Source: Symbiodinium natans (Eukaryota > Sar > Dinophyceae > Suessiales > Symbiodiniaceae). From it: a stretch of DNA of 64,000 bases. The notes below the pieces were generated by a model. It was not told the origin of the DNA. It saw only the letters and a program-made list of their open reading frames with translations, and did no database searches. The translations under genes and the position numbers were made by a program. The DNA lies in the NCBI GenBank assembly GCA_905221605.1, contig CAJNDS010002181.1, positions 531,001 through 595,000 on the forward strand, read 5' to 3'. Shown here one piece after another: positions 1-11,800 of this stretch. The first letter of the stretch is position 1. Each line of letters starts with the position of its first letter.

Positions 1-398
1 TAGTGACCCTCAACCCTAAACCCTAAACCCTGAACCCTAAACCCTTGATACACCCCGAAGTACTATGTTTTTCTTATAGGAACCCCCAAAAGTGTACCCC
101 GGTTTTCGTAAACCCCTGTAGCCATGGGTCTTTGGGTCCCAAATTCCTAACCCTAAGCCCCGAACCCAAAAAGAGGAAACGATAATTCTACAGAGCTTGA
201 TTATCGGGTCAGGTAGGACGGAGTTTTATACAGCCTGGCTTCTTGTTGTATATGTACGCTCCTGGGCCAGACCCTAATTAAACCCGAAAATCAAGGATTT
301 AGGGCTTAGGGTTTGAGGATTTGAGGGTTTGGGGTTTAGAGTTTAGGGAGCAGGGTTTAGGGTTTGAGGTTTTAGGGTGCTTGCAACAACCATGGGGC

Positions 399-465
399 GT
401 CGGTGGCGAACATGAGCCAGCATTCGCCCTTTGTGAACTTGTCGAGGTCCCGGTCTCGGTCTTTC
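399..465 (-). CDS. Helicase exon: start of motif V (FATD)
   Basis: Encodes DRDRDLDKF and ECWLMFATD, matching ERDWVLxxF...ILIATDVA of the family. Likely GC donor after GAC; the remainder of motif V and motif VI lie beyond position 1. Confidence 0.88.
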
Positions 466-3400
466 CTCGGATGTCTTCGAGTGTTCAGGGTTGGAGGATG
501 TTCCCTAAACCATTCCATAAACCTTGAGAACTACTACGGGTATAGGGTTCAGAGTTTTAAGGTTAAACCCTGCAAGGCCTAAAACACCCTGACACAGCAA
601 GCAAGGAGAAAACACAAGGACCTCAGGAAGGCCAGAAGGGAATTCAAGGAAAAACGTAGGTATATAGTGTGAATGTAGGACCCGGCTATCTGTCTTCTGC
701 TAGATACCAGTAAACCCTAAAGCCCAAGCCTTACACCCCAAACCCAATTCTTGTGGGTTCGCTTGTTCATGGTCCCATACAAACCGTCATTACACATTAC
801 AAGTTACCCTTCGCTCAAAAAAAAGCAAACAACGAAACCTAAGCGCTAAACACTTCTTCGGGTCGCACACGACAACTTCAAAACCCCCCCTTTCCCCTTC
901 GGGCAAAGAAATCCAACACCCGAAGCCAAAGACCCCCCCCCCAGCCCAAACCCTAAACCCCAAACCCACCGAACCCCAAACCCTGTAAACCAAGTAGCTC
1001 CTGAACCTCCCAAGCCCGAACCCTAAACCCTAACCCCAACAATGTACCCCTCATCCGAAACCCTAAACCCCAAAGAAATCCCAACAAAGGCGGCCCTAAA
1101 CCCTCTAAACTGCAAACCCATGTCCATCCTAATTAAACCCATTCAATCCCAAACCCCCTAAAACCACAGAAAAAGCCTGAACCTTCTAATCCCGATACCC
1201 TAAACCCTGAACCCTAAACCCCTAAACCCTAAACCCTAAACCCTAAACCCAAAACAACTCACAGATGGGGAGCTGGGGCTTGTCCCCGTGCAGCGCGACC
1301 GAGTCAAACCCCTTGCCCCAGAAGGTCCTTACTTGGAAGGGGGGTTCGGGTTTAGGGCTACTAGGGTTTAGGGTTTAGGGCTACTAGGGTTTAGGGTTTA
1401 GGGCTACTAGGGTTACAAGGGTCGGGCGGGCGGGGCGGGAAGGGGGGTGGGGGGGAGTCCATGGTTTAGGGCTTAGGCGCCAGGGCTTCGGGCTTCGGGT
1501 TAAGGCAATAGGGTTCCGGGCTTAGGGTTTCGGGTTCAGGAAAGAGGGTTTAGGGTTTCCGGCTGGGAGTTTAGGGTTTCTTGGGCTGTCGCACTTCCCT
1601 GGTAAGGCAAAATCATAGGTAGAGTTTGGGGTTTGGGGTCTGCGCTTGGGCTCGCCACACCCATAGATCGGGCTTCGAATTCGAAGAGAAGTAGTCAACA
1701 TGGCCACCCTTAACCCTAGAACCGAAACCCCATAGGACCCAAACCCTTTTGACCCTCAACTTAGGATGATACTAACAGTCCTTCATAGGGATGAAAGTAC
1801 CCCCTATAATCATCCCTATCAAGGACTGTTAGTATAAGGGGACTCTAAACCTAAAAAAGGCAACCCTAGACTCTAAACCCTGGACCCAAATCCTTTTGGC
1901 CCTAAGACCCAAACCCATTGGCACAGTTAAGTGGCTTCTGGAAGGAATCGATTCGCCTGCAGCTGGGTTTCGCACTGCGCGGAAGATAAAAGGGCCGCAA
2001 AAAAGCTTTCCCAGAGGGACATGGAGTCAGGGTTTGGGGTTTAGGGTTAAGGGGTTGGGGTTTGGGGGATTTAGGGTACCTCCCTCCATAAACGTTATGC
2101 ACAAAAAACCGGGCTTGGGGATTTAGACGATTGCAGCCATGTCTCACAACAGATCGGGCTTCGGGCTTGAGGTACGTTCTGAGCCCTTTCTGTGTCTCTA
2201 GCGCAGCACAGATCTTCGTGTAGGGTTCCAGAAAGAACCCCTAATTTCGAGGGACGCCACGCAGGGTGATTCCACATATGACTGCCAGGAGTGATTTAAG
2301 GTCCGTGCATTCCTAAGCCCAAACTCGCCTCTCTCAACAAACAACATCGCAACCCTAGCGGCCGACTCTGCAGCACAGTTAACTGTCGTTGTTCTCCTAA
2401 AGCATAATTCCCAGAACCCAACAACACCTACATCTAAAGCTTCAGCTTCACGATTGTAAAAGGGCTTCGGGTTCCGGGCCAATTTAGGGTTCAGGGCTTA
2501 AGTGGTTGTTATGTCAGGAAGTACTGCGAATTGCTTAAGAATCCACCCAAAATTTATTCCTATAAGGGTAATATACCCATAGGCTCCAAACTTGAAAAAA
2601 ATCAAGCGCACTTGATTTTTTCAAGCGCAGCTTGAAAATGCGAAAAATTCAAGATTTTTTTCAAGATTGCGATTTTTGTGTATTTCGTATAGTTGAGACG
2701 ATAAAAAATCAAGATTCAAGATTTTTTCAAGATTGAAAATTCAAGTTTTTTCCAAAATCAAGCGCAGATTTTTAAAATTCAAGATTTTTTTCAAGGTTGA
2801 AAACCAAGCAAAACAGAAAATTCAAGATTTTTTCCAAGATTGAAAACCAAGCAAAACAGAAAATTCAAGATTTCTTTTCAAGATTGAAAGCCAAGCAAAA
2901 CAGACAATTCAAGATTTTTTTCAAGATTGAAAACTTGAAATTTTTTCAAGATTGAAAACTTGAAAATTTAGAATCATGGATCGAAGAAAGCGTTAAAACA
3001 TATACATGTTTGTATATATATATATATATGTAACCCTCCTAAAAATTGATTATATATCAGATCACAGAAACAATTGGTGATCTGCCTGTCTGTCCAGACA
3101 TTGCCCATTGTAACCTGCCTGTCCAGGCATTATTTTCTCTATATCCAGACATCGCACCATGACCTGCCTGTCCAAGCATTAAACCTCAACATGTCTGTCC
3201 AGACATTGCCCAGATCCATATACATCACTTTTATACATCAGCATGCGTTGAGGGGCTGTGCAATGATAACCAAACATTCCGAACTCATACTATTTTGAAA
3301 ATCAAAATTTCGTTTCTTCAGAAAATTGCATAGAAAAACCTTTTTAGTGGGGGGTTTGCACAAAGTGGCGGGGGAGCTGGAACAGGGGGGGGGGGGGGGT

Positions 3401-6320
3401 GGCGTCCAGACACGCGAGAAGGTTATGGGTTTCTTTGTCTGGACAATTTTTTCGGCAGTGTCTATGTCTGGACAGACAAGACACAGATGGGGTCAAAGCT
3501 TCTCTGGACGGGAAGTGCGGGGGTTTGTGTCTGGACTGACAAGTAAAACCCTAAACCCTAAACCCCTAAACCCTAAACCCCTAAACCCTAAACCCTAAAC
3601 CCTAAAGCTTCTGGTTTGTGTCTGGACAGACAAGTAGATGGGGTCAAGCTTCTGGTTTGTGTCTGGACAGACAAGATGGGGTCAAGCTTCTGGTTGTGTC
3701 TGGACAGACAAGTAGGCGGCGTCAAGCTTCTGGTTTGTGTCTGGACAGACAAGTATGACAGGGTCGAGCTTCTGCTTGTGTCTGGACAGACAAGTGGATG
3801 GGGTCAAGCTTCTTCGAAGAAAAAAGTGATGCGGGCTGTATGTCTGGACAGACAAGTAGATGGGGTCAAGCTTCTTCGAAGAAAAAGGTTGCTGCGGGCT
3901 TTGTGTCTGGACAGACAAGTAGATGGGGTCAAGCTTCTTCGAAGAAAAAGGTTGCTGCGGGCTTTGTGTCTGGACAGACAAGTAGATGGGGTCAAGCTTC
4001 TTCGAAGAAAAAGGTTGCTGCGGGCTTTGTGTCTGGACAGACAAGTAGATGGGGTCAAGCTTCTTCGAAGAAAAAACTTGATGCGGGCTTTGTGTCTGGA
4101 CAGACAAGAAGATGGGGTCAAGCTTCTTCGAAGAAAAAAACTTGATGCGGGCTTGTGTCTGGACAGACAAGTAGATGGGGTCAAGCTTCTTCGAAGAAAA
4201 AAGTTGATACGTGTGGGGGGCTTGTGTCTGGACAGACAAGTTTAGGGTTTAGGGTTTAGGGTTTAGGTTTCAGGGTTTAGGGTTTAGGGTTTAGGGTACA
4301 CTATGTGAGGTTTTTTTTGCTTTCCACAGAAAGACACATGACAACATGCGATGCTTTCCTTTTTTCACAGAAACACACATGACAACATGTGACGTTGTTT
4401 GCTTCTTCACAGAAAGACACATGACATCATGTGACGTTGTTTGCTTTTTCACAGAAAGACACATGACATCATGTGACGTTATTTGCTTTTTCACAGAAAG
4501 ACACATGACGTCACATGATTTCTTCTGGCTCTCTAATTAAAGACACATGACATCATGTGACGTGCTTTGCTTTTTCACAGATTGTCACATGACGTGCATT
4601 TGTTGGCACAGGTTGTCATGTGGCATGTTTTTTTTGTCACATGACATTCTGTGACGGTCACAGGTTGTCACAGTATGTCATGTGTTCTATTTGGTGTGCC
4701 ACAGCTTGTCGCGTGACGTTTTTCGATGCCACAGAGTGTCATGTGACGTTTTTGGGTTTGTCACAGAATGTCATGTGACACAGCGCTTGTGTCACATGAC
4801 ACTCTGTGACGGTCACAGGTTGTCACATGACGTGTGGTCCTTCTTCACAGAAAGTCACATGACAACTTATGACGTGTGGTGGGTTTCCACAGAATGACAC
4901 ATGACATCATATGACGTGTGGTGGGTTTCCACAGAAAGACACATGACAACACATGACGTGTGGTCCTTCTTCACAGAAAGACACATGACAACACATGACG
5001 GGGGGGTGGGTTTCCACAAAAAGACGCATGACAACACATGACGTGTGCTGGGTTTCCACAAAACGACATCACAGGTTTTGGTTTGTGCTGCCCAAAAATT
5101 GGTAGGCCAACTTAAGGTTTGGGGTTGGGCGTCAAACCTTATAGGGTTTGGCGTCAAACTTTCACAGTCCTTTAGTGCATGCTGGTATTATGACCCTAAA
5201 CCCTAAACCCTAAACCCCTAAACCCCTAAACCCCTAAACCCCTAAACCCCTAAACCCCTAAACCCTAAACTCTAAACTCTAAACCCTAAACCCTAAACCC
5301 TCAACCCTTACGATACTACAATACAGGGTCGAGAAAGGTTGAGGGTTTAGGGTTTAAGGGTTTAAGGGTTTACGGGTTTAAGGGTTTCAGGGTTTAAGGG
5401 GTTAAGGGTTTAAGGGTTTAGGGTTTAGGCCTAAACCCCTAAACCCTAAGCCCCAAACCCTCAACCCTTACGATACTACAATACAGGGTCGAGAAAGGTT
5501 GAGGGTTTAAGGGTTGGGTTTAAGGGTTTAAGAGGGTTTAAGGGTTTAGGGTTTAGGCCTGAACCCCTAAACCCTAAACCCTAAACTCTAAACCCTAAAC
5601 CCTAAATCCTAAACCCTTAAACTAAGGGTTTTGGAGGTTCATATTATGCTACTATTTTGTTTATTTTATAACCACGAAAACATTGATGATATGTTGATAT
5701 ATCATGATGTTTCGTTCATATGGTTTTATGCCATTTTTTGATGTAATGATCTGGTCTTATTATATTCTATTTAGTATTATGCAGATATGTTCAGGCTCCA
5801 CTTCTAGAACTTGTCTGTCCAAACATTCAGGATGCCCATGAATGTCTGTCCAGACATTAATGATGCCCACGCTTGTCTGTCCAGACATTAAGGGCTCAGG
5901 TCAAGGTTCGTGTCTGTCCAGACATTAATGATTCCCATGCTTGTCTGTCCAGAAATGCGAACTGCCTGTCCAGGCACCTTGTCTGTCCAGACATTAACGA
6001 GAAGAAAGAGAAAATGAGAAGCAATGCTTGTCTGTCCAGACATGCGAATTCACTCTTGTCTGTCCAGACATGCGAAATGCCTGTCCAGGCACCTTGTCTG
6101 TCCAGACATGTGCGTTTAAGTGCCTGTCCAGGCACTTAAACCCGAAAGCCTAAACCCTAAAACCTAAAGACCCTAAACCCTAAACCTCAAACCCTAAATT
6201 TAGGGTTTAGAAGGCTTATCAGGTTTAGGGTTAACCCTCAAACCCCTTAACCCTAAAATGGGGTTTATAGGGTTTTGTGTTTTTAGGGTTCAACCGAGCC
6301 TATATATATATATATACAGC

Positions 6321-6361
<41 letters not shown>

Positions 6362-8830
6362 AAGTTTCTCTGTATGTACAAAACGGACTATATCGATAAA
6401 CAACAAACACACATTTCAAGCTTGACAAATGTGATTTCCTAAGCATGAAAATTCAAGATTGAAAAAGACGCACATCACGCATCACATCACGCATATGGCG
6501 CGGTGTCACGCATCAAATCACATCACGCACATGACGCACCATCACGCATATGACGCAGTGTCACGCATCAAATCACATGACGCAGTGTCGGCTGGCAGGC
6601 GCGACACAGGCGTCGTTTTTGCTGGCAGGCGCGGTACTTAGGGGCCCTGGACCCTTGCCGCGCGCGCGCCCGGGCCGCGGGAAACGCTGGACCCTTGCCG
6701 CGCGCGCGCTCGGGCCGCGGGAAACGCTGGCAGGCGCGACACAGGCGTCGTTTCTGCTGGCAGGCGCGGTACTTAGGGGCCCTGGACCCTTGCCGCGCGC
6801 GCGCTCGGGCCGCGGGAAACGCTGGCAGGCGCGACACAGGCGTCGTTTTTGCTGGCAGGCGCGGTACTTAGGGGCCCTGGACCTTTGCCGCGCGCGCGCT
6901 CGGGCCGCGGGAAACGCTGGCAGGCGCGACACAGGCGTCGTTTGGGCTGGCAGGTGCGGTACTTAGGGGCCCTGGACCCTTGCCGCGCGCGCGCTCGGGC
7001 CGCGGGAAACGCTGGCAGGCGCGACACAGGCGTCGTTTGTGCTGCCAGGCGCGGTACTTAGAGGCCCTGGACTCTTGCCGCGCGCGCGCTCGGGGCGCGG
7101 GAAACGCTGGCAGGCGCGACACAGGCGTCGTTTGGGCTGGCAGGCGCGGTACTTAGGGGCCCTGGACCTTTGCCGCGCGGGCGCTCGGGCCGCGGGAAAC
7201 GCTGGCAGGCGCGACACAGGCGTCGTTTCTGCTGGCAGGCGCGGTGCTGAGGGGCCTTGGACCCTTGCCGCACGCGCGCTCGGGCCGCGGGAAACGCTGG
7301 CAGGCGCGACACAGGCGTCGTTTGGGCTGGCAGGCGCGGTACTTAGGGGCCCTGGACCCTTGCCGCGCGCGCGCTCGGGCCGCGGGAAACGCTGGCAGGC
7401 GCGACACAGGCGTCGTTTGTGCTGACAGGCGCGGTACTTAGAGGCCCTGGACTCTTGCCGCGCGCGCGCTCGGGCCGCGGGAAACGCTGGCAGGCGCGAC
7501 ACAGGCGTCGTTTGGGCTGGCAGGCGCGGTACTTAGGGGCCTGGACCTTTGCCGCGCGCGCGCTCGGGCCGCGGGAAACGCTGGCAGGCGCGACACAGGC
7601 GCGGTACTTAGGGGCCCTGGACCCTTGCCGCGCGCGCGCTCGGGCCGCGGGAAACGCTGGCAGGCGCGACACAGGCGTCGTTTGTGCTGACAGGCGCGGT
7701 ACTTAGAGGCCCTGGACTCTTGCCGCGCGCGCTCTGGCCGCGGGAAAGGCGCGACACAGGTCGTTTGGGCTGGCAGGCGCGGTACTCAGGGGCCCTGGAC
7801 CTTTGCCGCGCGCGCGCTCGGGCCGCGGGAAACGCTGGCAGGGGCGACACAGGCGTCGTTTCTGCTGGCAGGCGCGGTACTTAGGGGCCCTGGACCCTTG
7901 CCGCGCGCGCGCTCGGGCCGCGGGAAACGCTGGCAGGCGCGACACAGGCGTCGTTTCTGCTGGCAGGCGCGGTACTTAGAGGCCCTGGACCCTTGCCGCG
8001 CGCGCGCTCGGGGCGCGGGAAACGCTGGCAGGCGCGACACACGCGTCGTTTGTGCTGGCAGGCGCGGTACTTAGAGGCCCTGGACCCTTGCCGCGCGCGC
8101 GCTCGGGGCGCGGGAAACGCTGGCAGGCGCGACACACGCGTCGTTTGTGTTGGCAGGCGCGGTACTTAGAGGCCCTGGACCCTTGCCGCGCGCGCGCTCG
8201 GGGCGCGGGAAACGCTGGCAGGCGCGACACATGCGTCGTTTGCGCTGGCAGGCGCGGTACTTAGAGGCCCTGGACCCTTGCCGCGCGCGCGCTCGGGGCG
8301 CGGGAAACGCTGGCAGGCGCGACACATGCGTCGTTTGTGCTGGCAGGCGCGGTACTTAGGGGCCCTGGACTCTTGCCGCGCGCGCGCTCGGGGCGCGCGA
8401 AACGCTGGCAGGTGTGACACAGGTGTCGTTTGTGCTGGCAGGCGCGGTACTTAGGGGCCCTGGATCCTTGCCGCGCGCGCGCTCGGGGCGCGGGAAACGC
8501 TGGCAGGCGCGACACATGCGTCGTTTGTGCTGGCAGGTGCGGTACTTAGAGGCCCTGGACCCTGGACACACACACACACACCGAGACGCACACACACACA
8601 CAGACACACACACACACACACAGAGACACATACAGAGAGACACACACAGAGACACACACACACACACAGACACACACACACACACACAGAGACAGACAAA
8701 CACACACAGAGAGACACACACACACACAGACAGACACGCACACACACACACACAGACAGACACGCACACACACACACACAGACACGCACACACAGACAAC
8801 ACACACACAGACACACACACACACACACAC

Positions 8831-8893
<63 letters not shown>

Positions 8894-11800
8894 CGCACAC
8901 ACACACACAGACAGACACGCACACACGCACACACACACACACACACACAAAGACGCGGACACACACACAGAGAGAGACACACACAGAGAGAGATACAGAC
9001 ACAGACACGGACACAGACACAGACACAGACACAGACACAGACACACACACACACACACACACATTCACACTCACACTCACCCACGCACTCACTCGCGCAC
9101 CTCTCTACTCTTTCTCAATAGATAAATTTGCATGTGGGGTGATCCGGTCCTTTAATTCTATTTTTGGGGGTTCCTAAGCAAGTAGTAGATTAGGGTTGAG
9201 GGCTTTAAAAGCATATCGGAGGAGGCCAATCCCAACCATTTGGCCTCTTAGTGTTGGCGAAGCAGATGACCTTGGCGTCATCGGACAGCCCCGACAAGAT
9301 CTGCCAGAGCTTGTCGTCCTCCCGTATTGCTTTCTTTTGGCGGTTGAGGGTTTATGGCGTTTAGGGTTTAGCAATTTGGGGCCTCTAGCTCGGGCTCAGG
9401 GATTGGGGATCCAGGGTCTAGGGCCTAGGGTGTTTTCGGGGCGGGGGAGTCGGCGGCTGGGCGCTCCTTTGTTAGGTGTGTCCGGGGCCCTTGCAGGTCC
9501 TTCTCGTCATCGCCGAGCTTGAAGAACTCCTGACTCACAGCCTTGTTGGCTGCCAAGTCCTCCGTGTCTCCCACATTCAGATGCCTCGGTGCCGCCACCC
9601 TCAAACCTAAACCGCGTAAGGGAAGTTACGTGGTCCCTTAATGTAGCCCCATACCTTCCTTAAAAGGGTGTTGAAGTATGGGCCCTTGGGCTGATATTAT
9701 AGGGTATACCGGTCTACCCCTTGAGGGCTCCCCAGTTTAAGGGCTCGTATTAAGGGACCATGCAACTACCCTAAGAAACACGACAAGCCAGTAAAATGTA
9801 AGGGATCTTCTTGGGGCCTATGGGTTTCGGGAGGGTGCCCCGGTAGTTGCTTGAGAACCTTAGCCTTAGCCTTAGCCCTGAACACGCAAACCTAATTCAG
9901 ACTGAGCTAGAGCACCTGTTTGGTGTAGGGTTTAGGGTTTAGGGTTTGGGGTTTAGGGTTTAGGGTTTCGGGTTTCGGGTTTCGGGTTTAGGGTTTAGGG
10001 TTCAGGGTTTGGGGTGTGGGGTTGAGGTTGCCGGGTTTCGGGACAGAACCCCTCTGTAAACCTTGAACCCTAACACCCAGGATGTCACAAGAATATCTAG
10101 GACTAAGAATAACAACAAGAGTACCCTTCTTGGTTAAAGGGGACTTTTGACCAGGGACCCTAAACCCTAAACCCTAAACCCTAAACTCCAAACCCTATAC
10201 CCTTTAAAAAAGGAATAAGGGCCTAGTCTGGGTCCCAGATAAGCGTGAAGCTGGCCGGATGCAACCAAGCAGCAGGTAGTCCGGCTTGAGGTACCTTCAG
10301 GGCGGACCCCGGGTTTAGGGTTTAGGGTTTAGGGTTTAGGGTTCAGGGTTTAGGGTTTAGGGTTTAGGGTTTAGGGTTTAGGGTTTAGGGTTTAGGGCTT
10401 GCTGGAAAACCCTACGCCCTATTCATTCATGAACTCATCATGTCTTCTGCCTTAGGACAGCATAGCTTGGTCGCCCAAAAACCACAAAATTATGACATTG
10501 AGGGCACCCTTTTTGGGGGTGGCTACTTCAGGAATTCGTATACCGTATACATACCGTGTACCGCAAAGAACGACATTGGTCGACAGACGCGATGGGACTT
10601 TTCCGGCACCAACGAGCGGACCTCCAGGGTTTAGGGTTTAGGGTTTAGGGTTTAGGGTTTAGGGTTTAGGGGGGGGGGGGGGGGGGGGGTTGAAAATGAT
10701 GAAAGGCAGGCAAAGGAAGGCAAAGTGCATTCTCCGACAGACGCCACAAGAATAAGAAGCAAGAACCGCCCCAAGCCCGAAACCCTGAAACCGAAACCCT
10801 GAACCCTAAACCCTACCCTTAAACCCCTCAACCCTAAACCCTCATGAAGCCCCACCCTGAATTTGGAGGGCACTTCTCAGCGATGCGCCGGACGGCCTGT
10901 GGCATGACAACGGGGCAAAGACCCCTTTAGGGTTTAGGGTTTAGGGTTTAGGGTTTAGGGTTTAGGGTTTAGGGTTTAGGGTTTAGGGTTCAGAGTACTA
11001 AGCCCTTCAGCTGTTACAAAGTACGATGAGCGCTAAAGCCTTTTCAGGACCAAGCGGAAGTGGAACCAAGTACTCGGAAGATCGGGGGACTTAGCTAAGA
11101 TGCTAAGCAGGTGCACAGTAGAGCTTAAAGTATAAGCACCCGAAAAGCAACCTTAACTGAAGCTATCCTACTCAATAAACCTAAGTATACAGTAGAAGCA
11201 GGGAGACAGCGAAAAACCCTAAACCCCAAACCCCAAACCCTAAACCCTAAACCCTAAGGGCCCGCATGTCTCCCGCAAAGCAGTACGGAGGCAGGCACGC
11301 AAGCAGCAATGGCATGCCGGAAAAAACCTGACCTCTCCAGGGTAGTTACATGGTCCTTTGCTATGTGCCCTTAACAGGGTACCCCTTATATACCTCTTAT
11401 ATACCCTATACAAACTGAGGGCCCATACTTCAGGATCCTTTAAAGGAGGTAAGGGACCATATTTGAGACCTAGACTCTACAGGAACGTAATTATGAACTA
11501 TATGTCGCCTAGATATTGAGTACATATCGCCTTTCGAAAGGAATGCATGTTTCCCCAGGCAAACCCTGCAGCCTAACCTTAGCCTGAAACTGTAACTTGA
11601 AACCTCGATACCCTGCACCCCTACGTCCCCACTGAACGCTCCCCAAGGTTCCTTCCACACAAGTCACACGACCATCTGAACAACACCCGAAAACCCACTG
11701 AAAAGCCTAACCTATGAACCCTAAAGCCCTGCTGAAGCCCTGTACCCCTACACTCCCTAAACCCTACACGCTGAAACCCTCCTCTGGCCTTCGGCCACGT

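Larger units (their letters stand above)
1328..9244 (-). other. Giant repeat-filled helicase intron
   Basis: Lies between the motif IV and HGDK exons. It holds seven distinct tandem-repeat systems listed separately. A short exon of the helicase may still be hidden in it. The open frames here, some over 200 codons, are translations of repeats and have no gene-like composition. Confidence 0.75.

Noticed and set aside
1-60. Chromosome-end telomere at the left edge
   Set aside because: Only a few degenerate CCCTAAA units, then ordinary sequence; the helicase gene runs off this edge.
3607-4245. 209-codon frame with 21-residue repeats ([10 protein letters not shown])
   Set aside because: 63 is a multiple of three, so any frame stays open; the opposite strand is equally open. 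It lies in an intron.
3607-8568. CRISPR-like arrays
   Set aside because: Units are contiguous satellites without unique spacers of constant length, and the genome is eukaryotic.
6550-9177. Long open frames (up to 242 codons) in the 95-bp and CA arrays
   Set aside because: They exist in several frames on both strands, consist only of translated repeat units and change with the repeat period.
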